Below the pieces are notes generated by a model, which ran no database searches, was not told where the DNA came from, and saw only the letters and a list, made by a program, of their open reading frames with translations. Position numbers and translations under genes: made by a program. DNA of 64,000 bases from Plantactinospora soyae (GTDB taxonomy: Bacteria > Actinomycetota > Actinomycetes > Mycobacteriales > Micromonosporaceae). The stretch lies in the NCBI RefSeq assembly GCF_014874095.1, contig NZ_JADBEB010000001.1, positions 2,232,001 through 2,296,000 on the forward strand, in the 5' to 3' direction. Each line of letters opens with the position of its first letter. Position 1 is the stretch's first letter. Shown here in pieces: positions 17,081 to 26,497 of this stretch.

Positions 17081-18055
17081 GTGACTGCCCCTACCGCTCC
17101 TGACAAGGTCGCCTTCCGGGCCTGGCTGCCGGGCTTCTTCGCGCTCGCCGCCATCTGGGGATCGAGCTTCCTGTTCATCAAGGTCGGCATCCGGGAGATG
17201 CACCCGGTCTACGTCACCCTGGGGCGGGTCGGGGCGGGCGCGATCACCCTGCTGGTGGTGCTGGCGATCCTCCGCGAGCGGCTGCCCCGCGATCCGAAAC
17301 TGTGGCTGCACAGCGCGGTGTACGCGGCGATCGGGATCGCACTGCCGTTCACCCTCTTCGGGTACGGCGAGCAGCGGGTGTCGTCGATGCTCGCCGGGAT
17401 CTGGAACGCGACCACTCCACTGGTGGTGCTGCCGCTGGCGGTGCTGGTGTTCCGGACCGAGCGGATGACCGCCCGCCGGGGCGTGGGCCTGGGGCTGGGC
17501 TTCGTCGGGGTGCTGGTGGTGCTCGGCGTGTGGCAGGGCCTCGGCGGTGCCCACTTCACCGGGCAGCTGCTCTGCTTCGCCGCCGCGGCGTGTTACGGCG
17601 TGGCGATCCCGTACCAGAAGCGGTTCTTCGCCGGCCGGCCCGAGTCCGGCCTCGCACTCTCCGCCGGGCAGCTCCTGATGGCGACGGCGCAGCTCGCGAT
17701 CGTCGCGCCGCTGATCGCCGGTGCCCCGCCGGTGCCGACCCGGCTCTCCGGCGAGGTGATCGCCAGCGTCCTGGCGCTGGGTGCGCTCGGCACCGGCCTG
17801 GCCTTCGTGATCAACATGCGCAACATCCGGCTGGCCGGTGCGAGCACCGCGTCGACGGTCACCTACGTCATCCCGATCTTCGCGGTGCTGATCGGGGTCC
17901 TCGCGCTGAACGAGCACCTCGCCTGGTACCAGCCGGTGGGCGCGGCGATCGTGCTGGTCGGCGTGGGAGTCTCGCAGGGCATGATCGGCACCCGACGGCG
18001 CCGCCGGGAGATCCCGAGCGGGCTGGCGCCGGTCAGCGAGTCAGCCCGGGTGTGA
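17081..18055 (+). CDS. DMT (EamA) family membrane transporter
   Basis: 324-aa inner-membrane protein with about ten hydrophobic helices arranged as two EamA halves (AIWGSSFLFIKVGI at the start of the first; GAGVAIPYQ-like and STASTVTYVIPIFAVLIGVLALNE at the end of the second, a typical EamA motif). The GTG start at 17081 matches the family N-terminus; the open frame extends further upstream without homology. Members export metabolites or amino acids; the substrate is unknown. Its last 15 bp overlap the convergent PHP gene. Confidence 0.9.
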   Translation: MTAPTAPDKVAFRAWLPGFFALAAIWGSSFLFIKVGIREMHPVYVTLGRVGAGAITLLVVLAILRERLPRDPKLWLHSAVYAAIGIALPFTLFGYGEQRVSSMLAGIWNATTPLVVLPLAVLVFRTERMTARRGVGLGLGFVGVLVVLGVWQGLGGAHFTGQLLCFAAAACYGVAIPYQKRFFAGRPESGLALSAGQLLMATAQLAIVAPLIAGAPPVPTRLSGEVIASVLALGALGTGLAFVINMRNIRLAGASTASTVTYVIPIFAVLIGVLALNEHLAWYQPVGAAIVLVGVGVSQGMIGTRRRRREIPSGLAPVSESARV

Positions 18056-19114
18056 GGCGGTCCAGTCCAGCAGTTGCCCGGCCGGCCAGGTGTTGACGAC
18101 GCGGTCGGCCGGTACGCCGCACCGGGCGGCGCGCTCGCAGCCGAACCCCTGCCAGTCCAGCTGACCCGGCGCGTGCGCGTCGGTGTTGATCGCGAACAGG
18201 CAGTCGGCCTCCACCGCCACCCGGATCAGCCGCTTCGGCGGGTCCTGCCGTTCCGGACGTGAGTTGATCTCGACCGCCTTGCCGTGCTCCGCGCAGGCGG
18301 CGAAGACGGCGTCGGCGTCGAACTCGCTCGGCGGCCGGGTACGGGCCCGGTGCCCCCGGTCTCCGGCCCCGGTCACCCCCGGCGGACGGGCCGTGACCAT
18401 CCGCCCCGTGCAGTGGCCGAGGATGTCCAGGTGCGGGTTGGCGATCGCGGCCAGCATCCGCCGGGTCATCCGGGCCTGCGGATCCCGCAGGTTGCTGTGC
18501 ACCGAGCCGACCACCACGTCCAGCCGGGCGAGCAGCTCCTCCTCCTGGTCCAGGGAACCGTCGTCGAGGATGTCGACCTCGATGCCGGTGAGGATCCGGA
18601 AGCCCTCCGGCAGCGCGGCGTTGACCGCGGCGACGTGGTCGAGTTGCCGGCGCAGCCGGTCCGGGGTCAGCCCGCGGGCCACCTTCAGCCGGGGAGAGTG
18701 GTCGGTCAGCACCAGGTACTCGTGCCCCAGATCGACCGCGGCCAGCGCCATCTCCTCGATCGGCGAGCCCCCGTCCGACCAGTCGGAGTGCGTGTGGCAG
18801 TCGCCCCGGAGCGCGGCCCGCAGCGCGGCGGCGGCACCCTCCAGGTCGACCCCCTCGGTCGCCGTCAACCGACGTAGGTAGACCGGCTCCTCGCCCCGCA
18901 GCGATTCGGTGACGGTGCGCGCGGTCACGTCACCGACGCCGGACAGCTCGGTCAGGGTGCCCGCCCCGGCCCGTGCGGCAAGCTCCTCGGCCGGCAGCTC
19001 GGCGAGGGTTTTGGCGGCGGACCGGAACGCCCGGACCCGGTAGGTGGCCTCGTTCGCACGCTCCAGCAGAAAGGCGATCCGGCGCAGATCGGCGAGGGGA
19101 TCCCGGTCGGTCAT
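18041..19114 (-). CDS. PHP domain protein with N-terminal helix-hairpin-helix
   Basis: 357-aa protein organised like the C-terminal half of PolX-type enzymes: an N-terminal helical domain (residues 1-90) with LTELSGVGDVTARTV, a helix-hairpin-helix DNA-binding element, then a PHP phosphoesterase domain with metal ligands in GDCHTHSDWSDGG, LVLTDHSPRL, GIEVDIL, VGSVHS and INTDAHAPGQ. No polymerase domain is present. Expected role: metal-dependent phosphoesterase, possibly in DNA repair (inference). An insertion rich in Arg/Pro (TARPPGVTGAGDRGHRART) interrupts the PHP domain near residue 250. Confidence 0.87.
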   Translation of the reverse strand: MTDRDPLADLRRIAFLLERANEATYRVRAFRSAAKTLAELPAEELAARAGAGTLTELSGVGDVTARTVTESLRGEEPVYLRRLTATEGVDLEGAAAALRAALRGDCHTHSDWSDGGSPIEEMALAAVDLGHEYLVLTDHSPRLKVARGLTPDRLRRQLDHVAAVNAALPEGFRILTGIEVDILDDGSLDQEEELLARLDVVVGSVHSNLRDPQARMTRRMLAAIANPHLDILGHCTGRMVTARPPGVTGAGDRGHRARTRPPSEFDADAVFAACAEHGKAVEINSRPERQDPPKRLIRVAVEADCLFAINTDAHAPGQLDWQGFGCERAARCGVPADRVVNTWPAGQLLDWTASHPG

Positions 19115-19369
19115 ACCGCCACGTTAGTTGTCACCCGTCCCCGGTGGTGTGGATCGCCGACGGCGCGGCGTGGCCCGCCGTGGGTGCGGGGTCGCGCGAC
19201 GGTCGCGTGGCGTAACGGGGGAGGGCCGGACCTGGTCGATTGGCCGAGCGAGGTCCACCGCTAAGGGGATGTCGAGCGAAGATCACCGTCGTAGTGTCCG
19301 TGCGCCGCTTTCTCCGTCCGGGTTGTACGGCCGACGGGCGGCTGCCGCACTCACGGGGGAGGACGAATC

Positions 19370-21220
19370 GTGGTCGCCACTTTCCGCGCGTTGGCGTCGG
19401 TGGTGATGCTCGCCGGGTTCTACGTCGTCGCGCTCATCCAGCTCGTCGGCGCGGTGGCCCTGGCGTTCTGGCTCAGCACGGTGCTGACCGGCCTGCTCGC
19501 ATTGAAGCTCGCACTTCCGCTGTTCGGCGCGACGATCGGCGCCGTCGCCGTCGCACTGTGGAAGGCCATCCGCGCCAAGCCGCAGCCCGCGCCGGGGCTT
19601 TCGGTCGGCCCGGACCAGGCGCCGGAACTTTGGCGTACGGTGCACGAGCTGGCCACCGTGGTGGGCACCCGGGTCCCGAACGAGATCCGGCTGGTTCCCG
19701 AGGTCAACGCGGCGGTGACCGAGGACGCCAAACTGCTCGGCCTGATCAGCGGTCGGCGCATCCTCTACATCGGACTCCCGCTGCTCCAGGCGATGCGGGT
19801 CGACCAGATCCGGTCCATCCTCGCGCACGAACTGGGCCACTACTCGGGGCGGCACACCCGGCTCGGCGCGGTGGCGTACCGGGGACGGCTGGCGATGGGC
19901 GGCACGATCAGCCGGATCGGCCAGTACAACCCGGTGGGCTGGGTGTTCCGGGGATACGCCCGGCTGTACCTGCTCGTCGACAACGCCGCCTCCCGCCGGC
20001 AGGAGCTGGAGGCGGACCGGTCCTCCGTACGGGTCGCCGGGCGGGCCGCCGCCGCGTCCGCCCTGCGCGAACTGCCGATCCTCGACGCGGCCTGGGACTT
20101 CTACTTCGGGCGGTACGTCCACCCCGGCTGGCAGGCCGGCTACGCCCCGGAGGACCTCTTCGGCGGATTCGGCGAGCTGCTCGTCGCCCGCCAGGCGGAG
20201 CTGGACGAGATGCGGGGCGCCGAGCCCGAGGGCGGCGGTTCGCGCTGGGACACCCATCCGCCGATCCCCGAACGGATCGGCATCATCGCCGCCGCCCCGG
20301 ACGTGCCCAGTGCCGAGGACGGCCGGCCGGCCCGGGTGCTGCTGCCGGACATCGGCGCGCTCGGCCGTCGGCTGCAACAGCTGGTGGTCGACGTCGGGGA
20401 GCGGACCGTGCTGCCCTGGCCGGAGTTCACCGCCGCCATGGTCGCGGCGGCAGTGCAGCGGCAGGCCGACGGCGTCTTCCGGGCCCTCGGCCGGTTCACC
20501 GGTACGCCCGACCCCGGGCTGCCGGCCGTACTCGAACTGGTGCAGGACGGCCGGCTCGGTGCGTTCGCCGAGCAGTTCTTCCCGAACGCGACCCGCAAGG
20601 AGGCGGCCGGGAAGTTCGTGGAAGCGATGGAGTCGCTGTTGCAGAGCGCCGCCGTCACCTCCGGGGCGGCCCGTTGGCAGCACTCCTGGTCGGAGCCGGC
20701 CCGATTCGTCGGCCGGGACGGCCAGCCGATGCAGCTCACCGAGATCGCCGAGCTGGCCGTCGCGCCGCAGACCCTGCCGGAAGCCGTCGCGCGGCTGACC
20801 GCGCTCGGCATCGACCCGGCCGCCGGAAAGGTGGTGCAGCGCCGAGCGGACGCGACCGGCGCCCGACTGCTCGCCGCGCTCGCCAACATCAAGGTGGACG
20901 GCGTCGACCACGACCTGCTGATGCTCAACCGTGGCCTGGTCCTGGTGAGCAACCCGGGCAAGGCGGACAAGGGTACGAAGCGGCTCCGGGAACTGGTCGA
21001 CTCGGCCCCGATCGCCGAGTTGGCCAGCCGGCACCAGTTCATGCCCTTCGAGGAGGTCGCCACGGCGACGGTACGCAAGCAGGTGCCGCTCAAGGCCGAA
21101 CTCGTCCTGCACGACGGCCGTCGGGTGGCCCTGCAGGAGGGCTGGAGCAGTGAACTGCTGGAGAAGCACAGCCGCGACACCCTGCTGAAGGCGCTCAAGT
21201 CGTTCGATTCGCCGGACTGA
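19370..21220 (+). CDS. M48 family zinc metalloprotease, membrane-bound
   Basis: 616-aa protein. Two hydrophobic segments (residues 5-65) anchor it in the membrane; AHELGHYSGRH (about 151-161) is the zinc site and RQELEADRSSVR supplies the third ligand Glu. Members (HtpX/Ste24-like) cleave membrane or misfolded proteins. A long C-terminal region (from about 330) is not conserved in classical HtpX and has no motif I recognise. GTG 19370 follows GGAGG by 7 nt. Single gene; the 255 bp upstream is shared with the divergent PHP gene and holds no ORF I can support. Confidence 0.9.
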   Translation: MVATFRALASVVMLAGFYVVALIQLVGAVALAFWLSTVLTGLLALKLALPLFGATIGAVAVALWKAIRAKPQPAPGLSVGPDQAPELWRTVHELATVVGTRVPNEIRLVPEVNAAVTEDAKLLGLISGRRILYIGLPLLQAMRVDQIRSILAHELGHYSGRHTRLGAVAYRGRLAMGGTISRIGQYNPVGWVFRGYARLYLLVDNAASRRQELEADRSSVRVAGRAAAASALRELPILDAAWDFYFGRYVHPGWQAGYAPEDLFGGFGELLVARQAELDEMRGAEPEGGGSRWDTHPPIPERIGIIAAAPDVPSAEDGRPARVLLPDIGALGRRLQQLVVDVGERTVLPWPEFTAAMVAAAVQRQADGVFRALGRFTGTPDPGLPAVLELVQDGRLGAFAEQFFPNATRKEAAGKFVEAMESLLQSAAVTSGAARWQHSWSEPARFVGRDGQPMQLTEIAELAVAPQTLPEAVARLTALGIDPAAGKVVQRRADATGARLLAALANIKVDGVDHDLLMLNRGLVLVSNPGKADKGTKRLRELVDSAPIAELASRHQFMPFEEVATATVRKQVPLKAELVLHDGRRVALQEGWSSELLEKHSRDTLLKALKSFDSPD

Positions 21221-21291
21221 GCCGACCCACCCCGCCGTACCGACGTCGCGGGGCTCGCCGGACCTGGTCAGAGCGCCGTACTCTGGCGATC

Positions 21292-22362
21292 ATGCGTACG
21301 ATCGACTGGGTTGACGGAGCCGTCGAGATCATCGATCAGACCGCCCTGCCGGGACGGCTCACGGTGCTGCGGCTGACCACCGTCGAACAACTGGTCACGG
21401 CGATCCAGCGGCTCGCGGTACGCGGCGCACCCGCGCTCGGAGTGGCCGGTGCCCTCGGAGTGGCGCTGGCCGCACGCCGGTCGACCGATCCGGCGGCGGC
21501 GGTACGCCTGCTGGAGACCGCCCGCCCGACGGCGGTGAACCTGGCCTGGGGTGCCCGGCGGGCGGCCGCCCGGCTGCCGGAGGGTGCCGAGGCGGTGCTC
21601 GCCGAGGCCCTGGCGATCCGGGACGAGGAGATCGAGGCGTCCGCCGCGATGGCCACCCGGGGCGCCGACCTGCTGGTCGAGCTGTGCGGGGCCCGCCCGC
21701 GCCTGCTCACGCACTGCAACACGGGGGCGCTGGCGACGGTGGTCGGCGGCACGGCGCTGGGTGCGGTGCTGGAGTTGCACCGCCGGGACGCGCTGGGCAC
21801 CGTGGTGGCGAGCGAGACCCGGCCGTTGTTGCAGGGGGCCCGGTTGACCGCGTGGGAGCTGGGTCGGGCCGGGGTGACGTACCGGGTGGCGGTGGACGGG
21901 GCCGGACCGTTCCTGATGGCCCGGGGCGAGGTCGACGCGGTGGTACTCGGCGCGGACCGGATCTGCGCCAACGGCGACGTGATCAACAAGATCGGCAGCT
22001 ACGCACACGCGCTCGGCGCACACCGGGCCGGCATCCCGTTCGTCGTCGTCGCGCCCGAATCCACGGTGGATCTGGCGACGCCTTCCGGTGCCGACGTAGA
22101 GATCGAGGACCGGGGCGCCGAGGAGGTGCTGTCAGCCGACCGGCTGCCCGCACTGGGCGGTCAGCCCCCGGTTCCGGGCGGCGGACCGGACGCAGGGTCG
22201 GCCGGACCGGATGACCAGTCGACCGGACCGGACGCCGGGTCAGCGGGCTGGGCCACTCTCGACGCGGTCAACCCCGCGTTCGACGTGACGCCCCACGAGC
22301 TGGTCACCGCGATCGTCACCGACCGGCGGGTGATCAGGCTGGATCGCGGTGAGCGGGTCTGA
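21292..22362 (+). CDS. mtnA: S-methyl-5-thioribose-1-phosphate isomerase
   Basis: Cytoplasmic methionine-salvage enzyme that isomerises methylthioribose-1-phosphate to methylthioribulose-1-phosphate. The signatures RGAPALGVAGALG, LTHCNTG (catalytic C142) and LGADRI (catalytic D222) are present, and the end has NPAFDVTPHELVTAI. An insertion of roughly 30 Gly/Pro/Asp/Ser residues (about 287-320, PPVPGGGPDAGSAG and repeats of GPD...) separates two conserved blocks near the C-terminus. Other salvage genes are not adjacent. The 3' end overlaps tyrA by 29 bp on the opposite strand. Confidence 0.93.
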   Translation: MRTIDWVDGAVEIIDQTALPGRLTVLRLTTVEQLVTAIQRLAVRGAPALGVAGALGVALAARRSTDPAAAVRLLETARPTAVNLAWGARRAAARLPEGAEAVLAEALAIRDEEIEASAAMATRGADLLVELCGARPRLLTHCNTGALATVVGGTALGAVLELHRRDALGTVVASETRPLLQGARLTAWELGRAGVTYRVAVDGAGPFLMARGEVDAVVLGADRICANGDVINKIGSYAHALGAHRAGIPFVVVAPESTVDLATPSGADVEIEDRGAEEVLSADRLPALGGQPPVPGGGPDAGSAGPDDQSTGPDAGSAGWATLDAVNPAFDVTPHELVTAIVTDRRVIRLDRGERV

Positions 22363-23338
22363 CGGCGGTGACCGTACGCCGGTCGTCGGCGACCCGGGTC
22401 ACCCAGCCGCCGGCCCGGCCGAGCCGGAGCAGCGCGTCGGACTCGGCGGGCAGTTCCACCGGGGTACCGCCCCGGGGCGGCCAGGCCAACCGGGCCGCCG
22501 AGCCGGGTTCGAGCCAGGTCCGTAGCCCGTCGATCGGGTCCGGGCCGTCCAACGCGGCTCGGGCCCGTACCAGCGCGTCGAGAACGGCGTCCAGGGCCGG
22601 ACCGACCGCCGCCGCGTTGCCGCCGCACATCGCCGCCACCAGGTCCGGCCGGGTCGCCGCGACCCGGGTACCGTCCCGGAACGAGCCGGCGCCCAGGGTG
22701 CCGGCGAGCGGATCGTCGGCGGCGACGGCGGCCAACGCCGAGGCCATCAGGTGCGGTACGTGGCTGACGGCGGCGACCGCCCGGTCGTGTTCGTCGGCGA
22801 CGGCCGGTACCACCCGGGCGTTCAGGCGGGTGATCAACTCCGCCACTTCGAGCCAGTCGGCCAGCGACGTCGACCCCGGTTCGAGGCAGAGCACCCAGGC
22901 GCAGCCGGTGAAGAGGCTCGGGTCGGCGGCGCCGAACCCGGAGGTCTCCCGGCCGGCCATCGGATGCCCGCCGACGAATCCGGCGAGCCGATCGGATCCG
23001 ACGCGCAGGTGCCGGTCGACCAACGCCTGCACCGGGCCCTTGATCGACGTGACGTCGGTGACCAGGCCGGTGTAGCCGGCGCTGGCCAGTTCGTCCAGCA
23101 CTCCCGCCACGGCGGGCAGCGGCACCGCGATCACGACCAGTTCGGCCCGCGCCACGGCGTCCCGTACGGTCCGGGCGACCTGCCACCGCCCGTCGGCCGG
23201 GGCCTGCGCGGCCGCCGTCCGGGCCGTGGCCCGGGTCGCCGGATCGGCGTCGTACCCCAGGACCCGATGGCCGGTCGAGGCCAGTGCCCGGAGCACGGAG
23301 CCACCGATGAGACCGAGCCCGATCACCGCGACGTCCAC
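22334..23338 (-). CDS. tyrA: Prephenate dehydrogenase
   Basis: 334-aa NAD-dependent enzyme that oxidatively decarboxylates prephenate to 4-hydroxyphenylpyruvate in tyrosine synthesis. The Rossmann motif GLGLIGGS (residues 7-14), TDVTSIKGP, GGHPMAGRE and AAVSHVPHLMAS are the conserved substrate and cofactor segments. No ACT domain follows, so feedback control must differ from long forms. GTG 23338. In mycobacteria tyrA lies beside the tadA partner and tadA; here an M23 lipoprotein and two small genes are inserted between them. Confidence 0.92.
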   Translation of the reverse strand: MDVAVIGLGLIGGSVLRALASTGHRVLGYDADPATRATARTAAAQAPADGRWQVARTVRDAVARAELVVIAVPLPAVAGVLDELASAGYTGLVTDVTSIKGPVQALVDRHLRVGSDRLAGFVGGHPMAGRETSGFGAADPSLFTGCAWVLCLEPGSTSLADWLEVAELITRLNARVVPAVADEHDRAVAAVSHVPHLMASALAAVAADDPLAGTLGAGSFRDGTRVAATRPDLVAAMCGGNAAAVGPALDAVLDALVRARAALDGPDPIDGLRTWLEPGSAARLAWPPRGGTPVELPAESDALLRLGRAGGWVTRVADDRRTVTAVRPAHRDPA

Positions 23339-23366
23339 GTCGGGAACTCTCGCACACCGACGCCAG

Positions 23367-24140
23367 TCAGGGCGCCTTCGGGCAGCCCCTGTCGGCGTGC
23401 CAGTCCCGCACCTTGGCGACCGGCGACGTGTTGCGCTTCTTGCGCCAACCGTCGAGGAAGGGCGCCGGCCAGACCACGCCGCGCCGGATCCACCAGTCGG
23501 CGGTCTTCTTGCACGGCGGCGAGATGCCGAAGTGCAGGTGGCAGACGTTGTTCGCGTTACCGGTCTTGCCGACCGTGCCGAGCTGCTGGCCGGCGCGTAC
23601 CCGTACTCCCGCGTTGATCCCGGCGGCGACGTTGGTCAGGTGCGAGCCGTAGTAGCGCACCCCGTCGTCACCGAGCAGCGACACCGCCCTGCCGCCGTTG
23701 TTCGGACCCTGTGGACCGGACTTGCTGTAGTTGTCGACCCGGCTCACCTCCAGGATCCGGCCCGCCGTGACGGCGAGGACAGGTGCGCCGCAGTTGGCGA
23801 AGATGTCCGTGGCCGGGTAGCCCGAGTGCGTCGGGTGGTACGAGGCGTTGCCGGTCACCGGGAAGACGTACCGGGGACTGCCGGTCGTCGGGGACGGGGT
23901 GGTGGGCTTCGGCGAGGGCGACGTGCCGGACGTGGCCGGGATCGTCGGCGTGGCGGCCGCCAGCGGCGAGGTGCCGCCGGTCGACGGGACCGAGGTGTCC
24001 ATCGGTTCGAAGGCCGGCGGGCCCGGTGGCTCTCTCGTCTCGGCGCAGCCGGCGACGAGCGCCGTCGCCAGCAGGACGACGACCGGGTACGTCCGCCGGC
24101 CGCTCCGCCGACCCCGCTCCGGGGTTCCTCGCCACGACAT
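23367..24140 (-). CDS. M23 family peptidase lipoprotein
   Basis: 257-aa exported protein. The signal peptide ends in a lipobox (ATALVAGC, Cys about residue 32), then a Pro/Ser/Thr-rich linker (about 40-85) and an M23/LytM domain: the first ligands in HSGYPATDIF (H...D), the HLHFGI pair near the end. LytM enzymes cut peptidoglycan cross-bridges; several act only as activators, but both HxH and H/D ligands are kept here. ATG 24140 has no clear Shine-Dalgarno, so it may be leaderless. 28 bp upstream of tyrA on the same strand and possibly cotranscribed. Confidence 0.88.
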   Translation of the reverse strand: MSWRGTPERGRRSGRRTYPVVVLLATALVAGCAETREPPGPPAFEPMDTSVPSTGGTSPLAAATPTIPATSGTSPSPKPTTPSPTTGSPRYVFPVTGNASYHPTHSGYPATDIFANCGAPVLAVTAGRILEVSRVDNYSKSGPQGPNNGGRAVSLLGDDGVRYYGSHLTNVAAGINAGVRVRAGQQLGTVGKTGNANNVCHLHFGISPPCKKTADWWIRRGVVWPAPFLDGWRKKRNTSPVAKVRDWHADRGCPKAP

Positions 24141-24326
24141 CCGGCAATACTGGCAGACCGTCGTGCCGCGCGCCCGCCCGGAACCTCGCCACCACCCCGG
24201 GTGCCCGCCGGGACGTCCGGTCGACCACTGGCCCCGACCCGGCGGGTACCCGGCATTCGCGGGATAGGCTGCGGACGGCGGGCCGCGCGGAAATCCGGCG
24301 CGGACGGTGGTGGAAGGAGCGGCGTC

Positions 24327-24833
24327 ATGGCGGAACAGCCGGCGTTCCGACCCTGGCCCGACGCATCCCGGCCCGGTGGTGGGTACCCGGAGGTCCGCCA
24401 GCCCGGCCGGTCCGGACCGGCAGCGCTCCCGCCGGGCGACGTGCTCCGGAGCGGACCACAGGTCGGGTCGGTCTGGACGCCCCCGCCGGCCGTGCACAGC
24501 CCGTCCGGGCTCTTCCCGGCCGGTCCGCCGCCGAACTCCCATCCGACCTACCGCGAACCCCATCCGGCCCGGGTCGGCAGCGTGTTCGCCGGGGCCGGCG
24601 CGACGGCGGTCTGGTTGCTCGTCTTCGGTCTGCTCGGCCATGACCTGCGCGGATACGTGTTGTGGACGCTCTTCGCCGGTGGGGTGGCCTGGCTGGTCGC
24701 CCTGGTGCTGACCGCCCGGGGTGATCGGGGGGTCGGCGCGGGAATCGCGTTGGCCGGGGCGCTGGGCTGGGCCATCGCCGCGGCGGCAGTGGCGGTCCGC
24801 TGGTCCTCCGCCGCCGACTGGCCGCTCTGGTAG
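24327..24833 (+). CDS. Hypothetical membrane protein, Pro-rich N-terminus
   Basis: 168 aa. The first ~90 residues are Pro/Gly-rich and probably disordered; residues 93-165 form three hydrophobic helices (FAGAGATAVWLLVFGLLG, VLWTLFAGGVAWLVALVL, GIALAGALGWAIAAAAVAV). AAGGAG lies 8 nt before ATG 24327. I recognise no family. Divergent from the M23 gene. Confidence 0.75.
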   Translation: MAEQPAFRPWPDASRPGGGYPEVRQPGRSGPAALPPGDVLRSGPQVGSVWTPPPAVHSPSGLFPAGPPPNSHPTYREPHPARVGSVFAGAGATAVWLLVFGLLGHDLRGYVLWTLFAGGVAWLVALVLTARGDRGVGAGIALAGALGWAIAAAAVAVRWSSAADWPLW

Positions 24834-24950
24834 CGCCCGGTCGGGCGAAACCGGGCGAAAACCGCCCTCGTTGCGGGCGCTGGGTGAGCCTGCGGCTGCG
24901 TACCGCGATCGGCCTTGACGAACCGCGCGGGACTCGGCACTCTCGGCGTT

Positions 24951-25118
24951 ATGGCCTGGACAGAGCATCGGCTCGACCCCGACCGCAGCCGCCGCCGGTT
25001 GCAGCTCCTCGCCGAGCTCGCCGGGGCGAAGTCAGTGCGGGAGCGTGAGCATCCACGACGTGCCCGGGTTGATCGGCTGCGTGAGTTGATCGCCACTCGT
25101 CGTCGGCTGGTGAGCTGA
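24951..25118 (+). CDS. Small basic hypothetical protein
   Basis: 55-aa, Arg-rich helical protein (MAWTEHRLDPDRSRRRLQLLAEL...RVDRLRELIATRRRLVS) with no recognised family. ATG 24951 lacks a clear ribosome site (CTCGGCGTT precedes it). The third-position G+C pattern supports coding, but the short length leaves doubt. Confidence 0.45.
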   Translation: MAWTEHRLDPDRSRRRLQLLAELAGAKSVREREHPRRARVDRLRELIATRRRLVS

Positions 25119-25280
25119 CCGACCGCGTCAACCACTTCGATTCCCTGATCTGCTTCGGGGCGTTGCGTGGGCTCCTGCGGATGCGACCGGATACCGTCAC
25201 GCGTAACAGGAGAGTCGGCTGTGAACGGGAATGTCGGCGGTGATCTGCGGCTGGGGGCCGCAGGGGTAATTGGGGGGACC

Positions 25281-25820
25281 GTGTCGTACTTCGCTGCGGC
25301 CGTGGCGCGTCGCGCGTCCGGCTGGACTGCGGCAGAAGTTGATCTCAGTGGCGCGGCGGACATCGACGAGGTTGCCGACCTGCTCCGCGACGTCGACCAG
25401 GACGCCGAGGTGTCGCTGCTCTTCGTCGAGTCCGATGACGTCTACCTCGCCATCATGCGGCTGGACGAGGGTGAGGACCTGCGCATCTTCGGCTCCGACT
25501 CGGCCTTCGCCGAGGAGTCGCGGCTCGGTGCCCTGCTGGTCGGGGACATCAAGGCGCCGGCACTGGAGATCGACGATGTCGTCGAACCGGCGGCGCGGGT
25601 GGCCGGGTCGTCCGGTGACGACGATGACGACAACGACCCGGTGGTCGATCCCGACGCCGACCCGGTGGGCGACGCGGACCTCCTCGCCGACCTCGGCATC
25701 TCGGCGCACCGCCTGCTCGCGATCTGCTCCCACGAGGGCATGTTGCCGGCCGACGTCACGACAAAGGTCTGCCAGGTCATCGGCTGTGGCAACGAGGTCG
25801 AGGAACTCCGCGAGGCGTGA
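25281..25820 (+). CDS. tRNA adenosine deaminase-associated protein
   Basis: 179 aa from GTG 25281, which matches the family start (MSYFAAAVARRASGWTAAEVDLS) and has GGGGGG just upstream; GTG 25221, in frame with its own AGGAG, is an alternative adding 20 residues. The family is actinobacterial and almost always precedes tadA; its role is unknown, though partnership with TadA is assumed from context. An Asp-rich run (SSGDDDDDNDPVVDPDADP) near residue 120 is a disordered linker. tadA starts 50 bp downstream. Confidence 0.87.
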   Translation: MSYFAAAVARRASGWTAAEVDLSGAADIDEVADLLRDVDQDAEVSLLFVESDDVYLAIMRLDEGEDLRIFGSDSAFAEESRLGALLVGDIKAPALEIDDVVEPAARVAGSSGDDDDDNDPVVDPDADPVGDADLLADLGISAHRLLAICSHEGMLPADVTTKVCQVIGCGNEVEELREA

Positions 25821-25869
25821 CCGGCCCAGGTGCGGGAGGTCGGCAGGCCCGGATCCGGCGGGTCCGGTG

Positions 25870-26475
25870 GTGACCGGCCGGCGGCAACAGCACGAGACGT
25901 GGATGCGGCGGGCGCTGGAGGTCTGCGGCACCGGAGCCGGCGACCTCGGCGCGAGCGGCATCGGAGTGAGCGGCGCCGGACCGGTCGGTGTCGGACCGGG
26001 TGGTCTCGAATCGGGCGCTCCGGGACCGAGCGGCCTCAGGCTGGCCGGCCCGGCGAGGAAGGACGCCGCCGACCGGGCCAGGGAGGCGGCAGCCGAGGAC
26101 GTACCGGTCGGCGCGGTGATCTACGGCCCGGACGGAACGGAACTCGCCAGCGCCCGCAACGAGCGGGAGCGTACCGGTGATCCCACCGCACACGCCGAGG
26201 TCCTGGCGCTGCGTCGGGCGGCCGGCGTGGTGGGGGCCTGGCGGCTCACCGGTTGCACCCTGGTCGTGACGCTGGAGCCGTGCACCATGTGTGCCGGGGC
26301 ACTCGTGCTCGCCCGGATCGCCACCCTCGTCTTCGGCGCCTGGGAGCCGAAGACGGGCGCGGTGGGCTCACTCTGGGACGTCGTACGCGACCAGCGGCTC
26401 AACCACCGTCCGGAGGTCTACGGCGGGGTGCTGGGCGCCGAGTGCGCCGCCGCACTCCGGGCGTTCTTCCGCTGA
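25870..26475 (+). CDS. tadA: tRNA(Arg) adenosine-34 deaminase
   Basis: Zinc enzyme that converts A34 to inosine in tRNA-Arg(ACG). The deaminase motifs are intact: HAE (H108-E110) and PCTMC (137-141), plus VYGGVLGAECAAALRAFFR at the end. The 201-aa length exceeds the usual ~150-170 because about 35 Gly/Ser/Pro residues (GTGAGDLGASGIGVSGAGPV and following) are inserted right after the first helix, before DAADRAREAAAEDVPVGAV. The start GTG 25870 keeps the N-terminal helix. Operon with its associated protein gene. Confidence 0.93.
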   Translation: MTGRRQQHETWMRRALEVCGTGAGDLGASGIGVSGAGPVGVGPGGLESGAPGPSGLRLAGPARKDAADRAREAAAEDVPVGAVIYGPDGTELASARNERERTGDPTAHAEVLALRRAAGVVGAWRLTGCTLVVTLEPCTMCAGALVLARIATLVFGAWEPKTGAVGSLWDVVRDQRLNHRPEVYGGVLGAECAAALRAFFR

Positions 26476-26497
26476 GTTCCGCCACAGGCCCGAGGGG

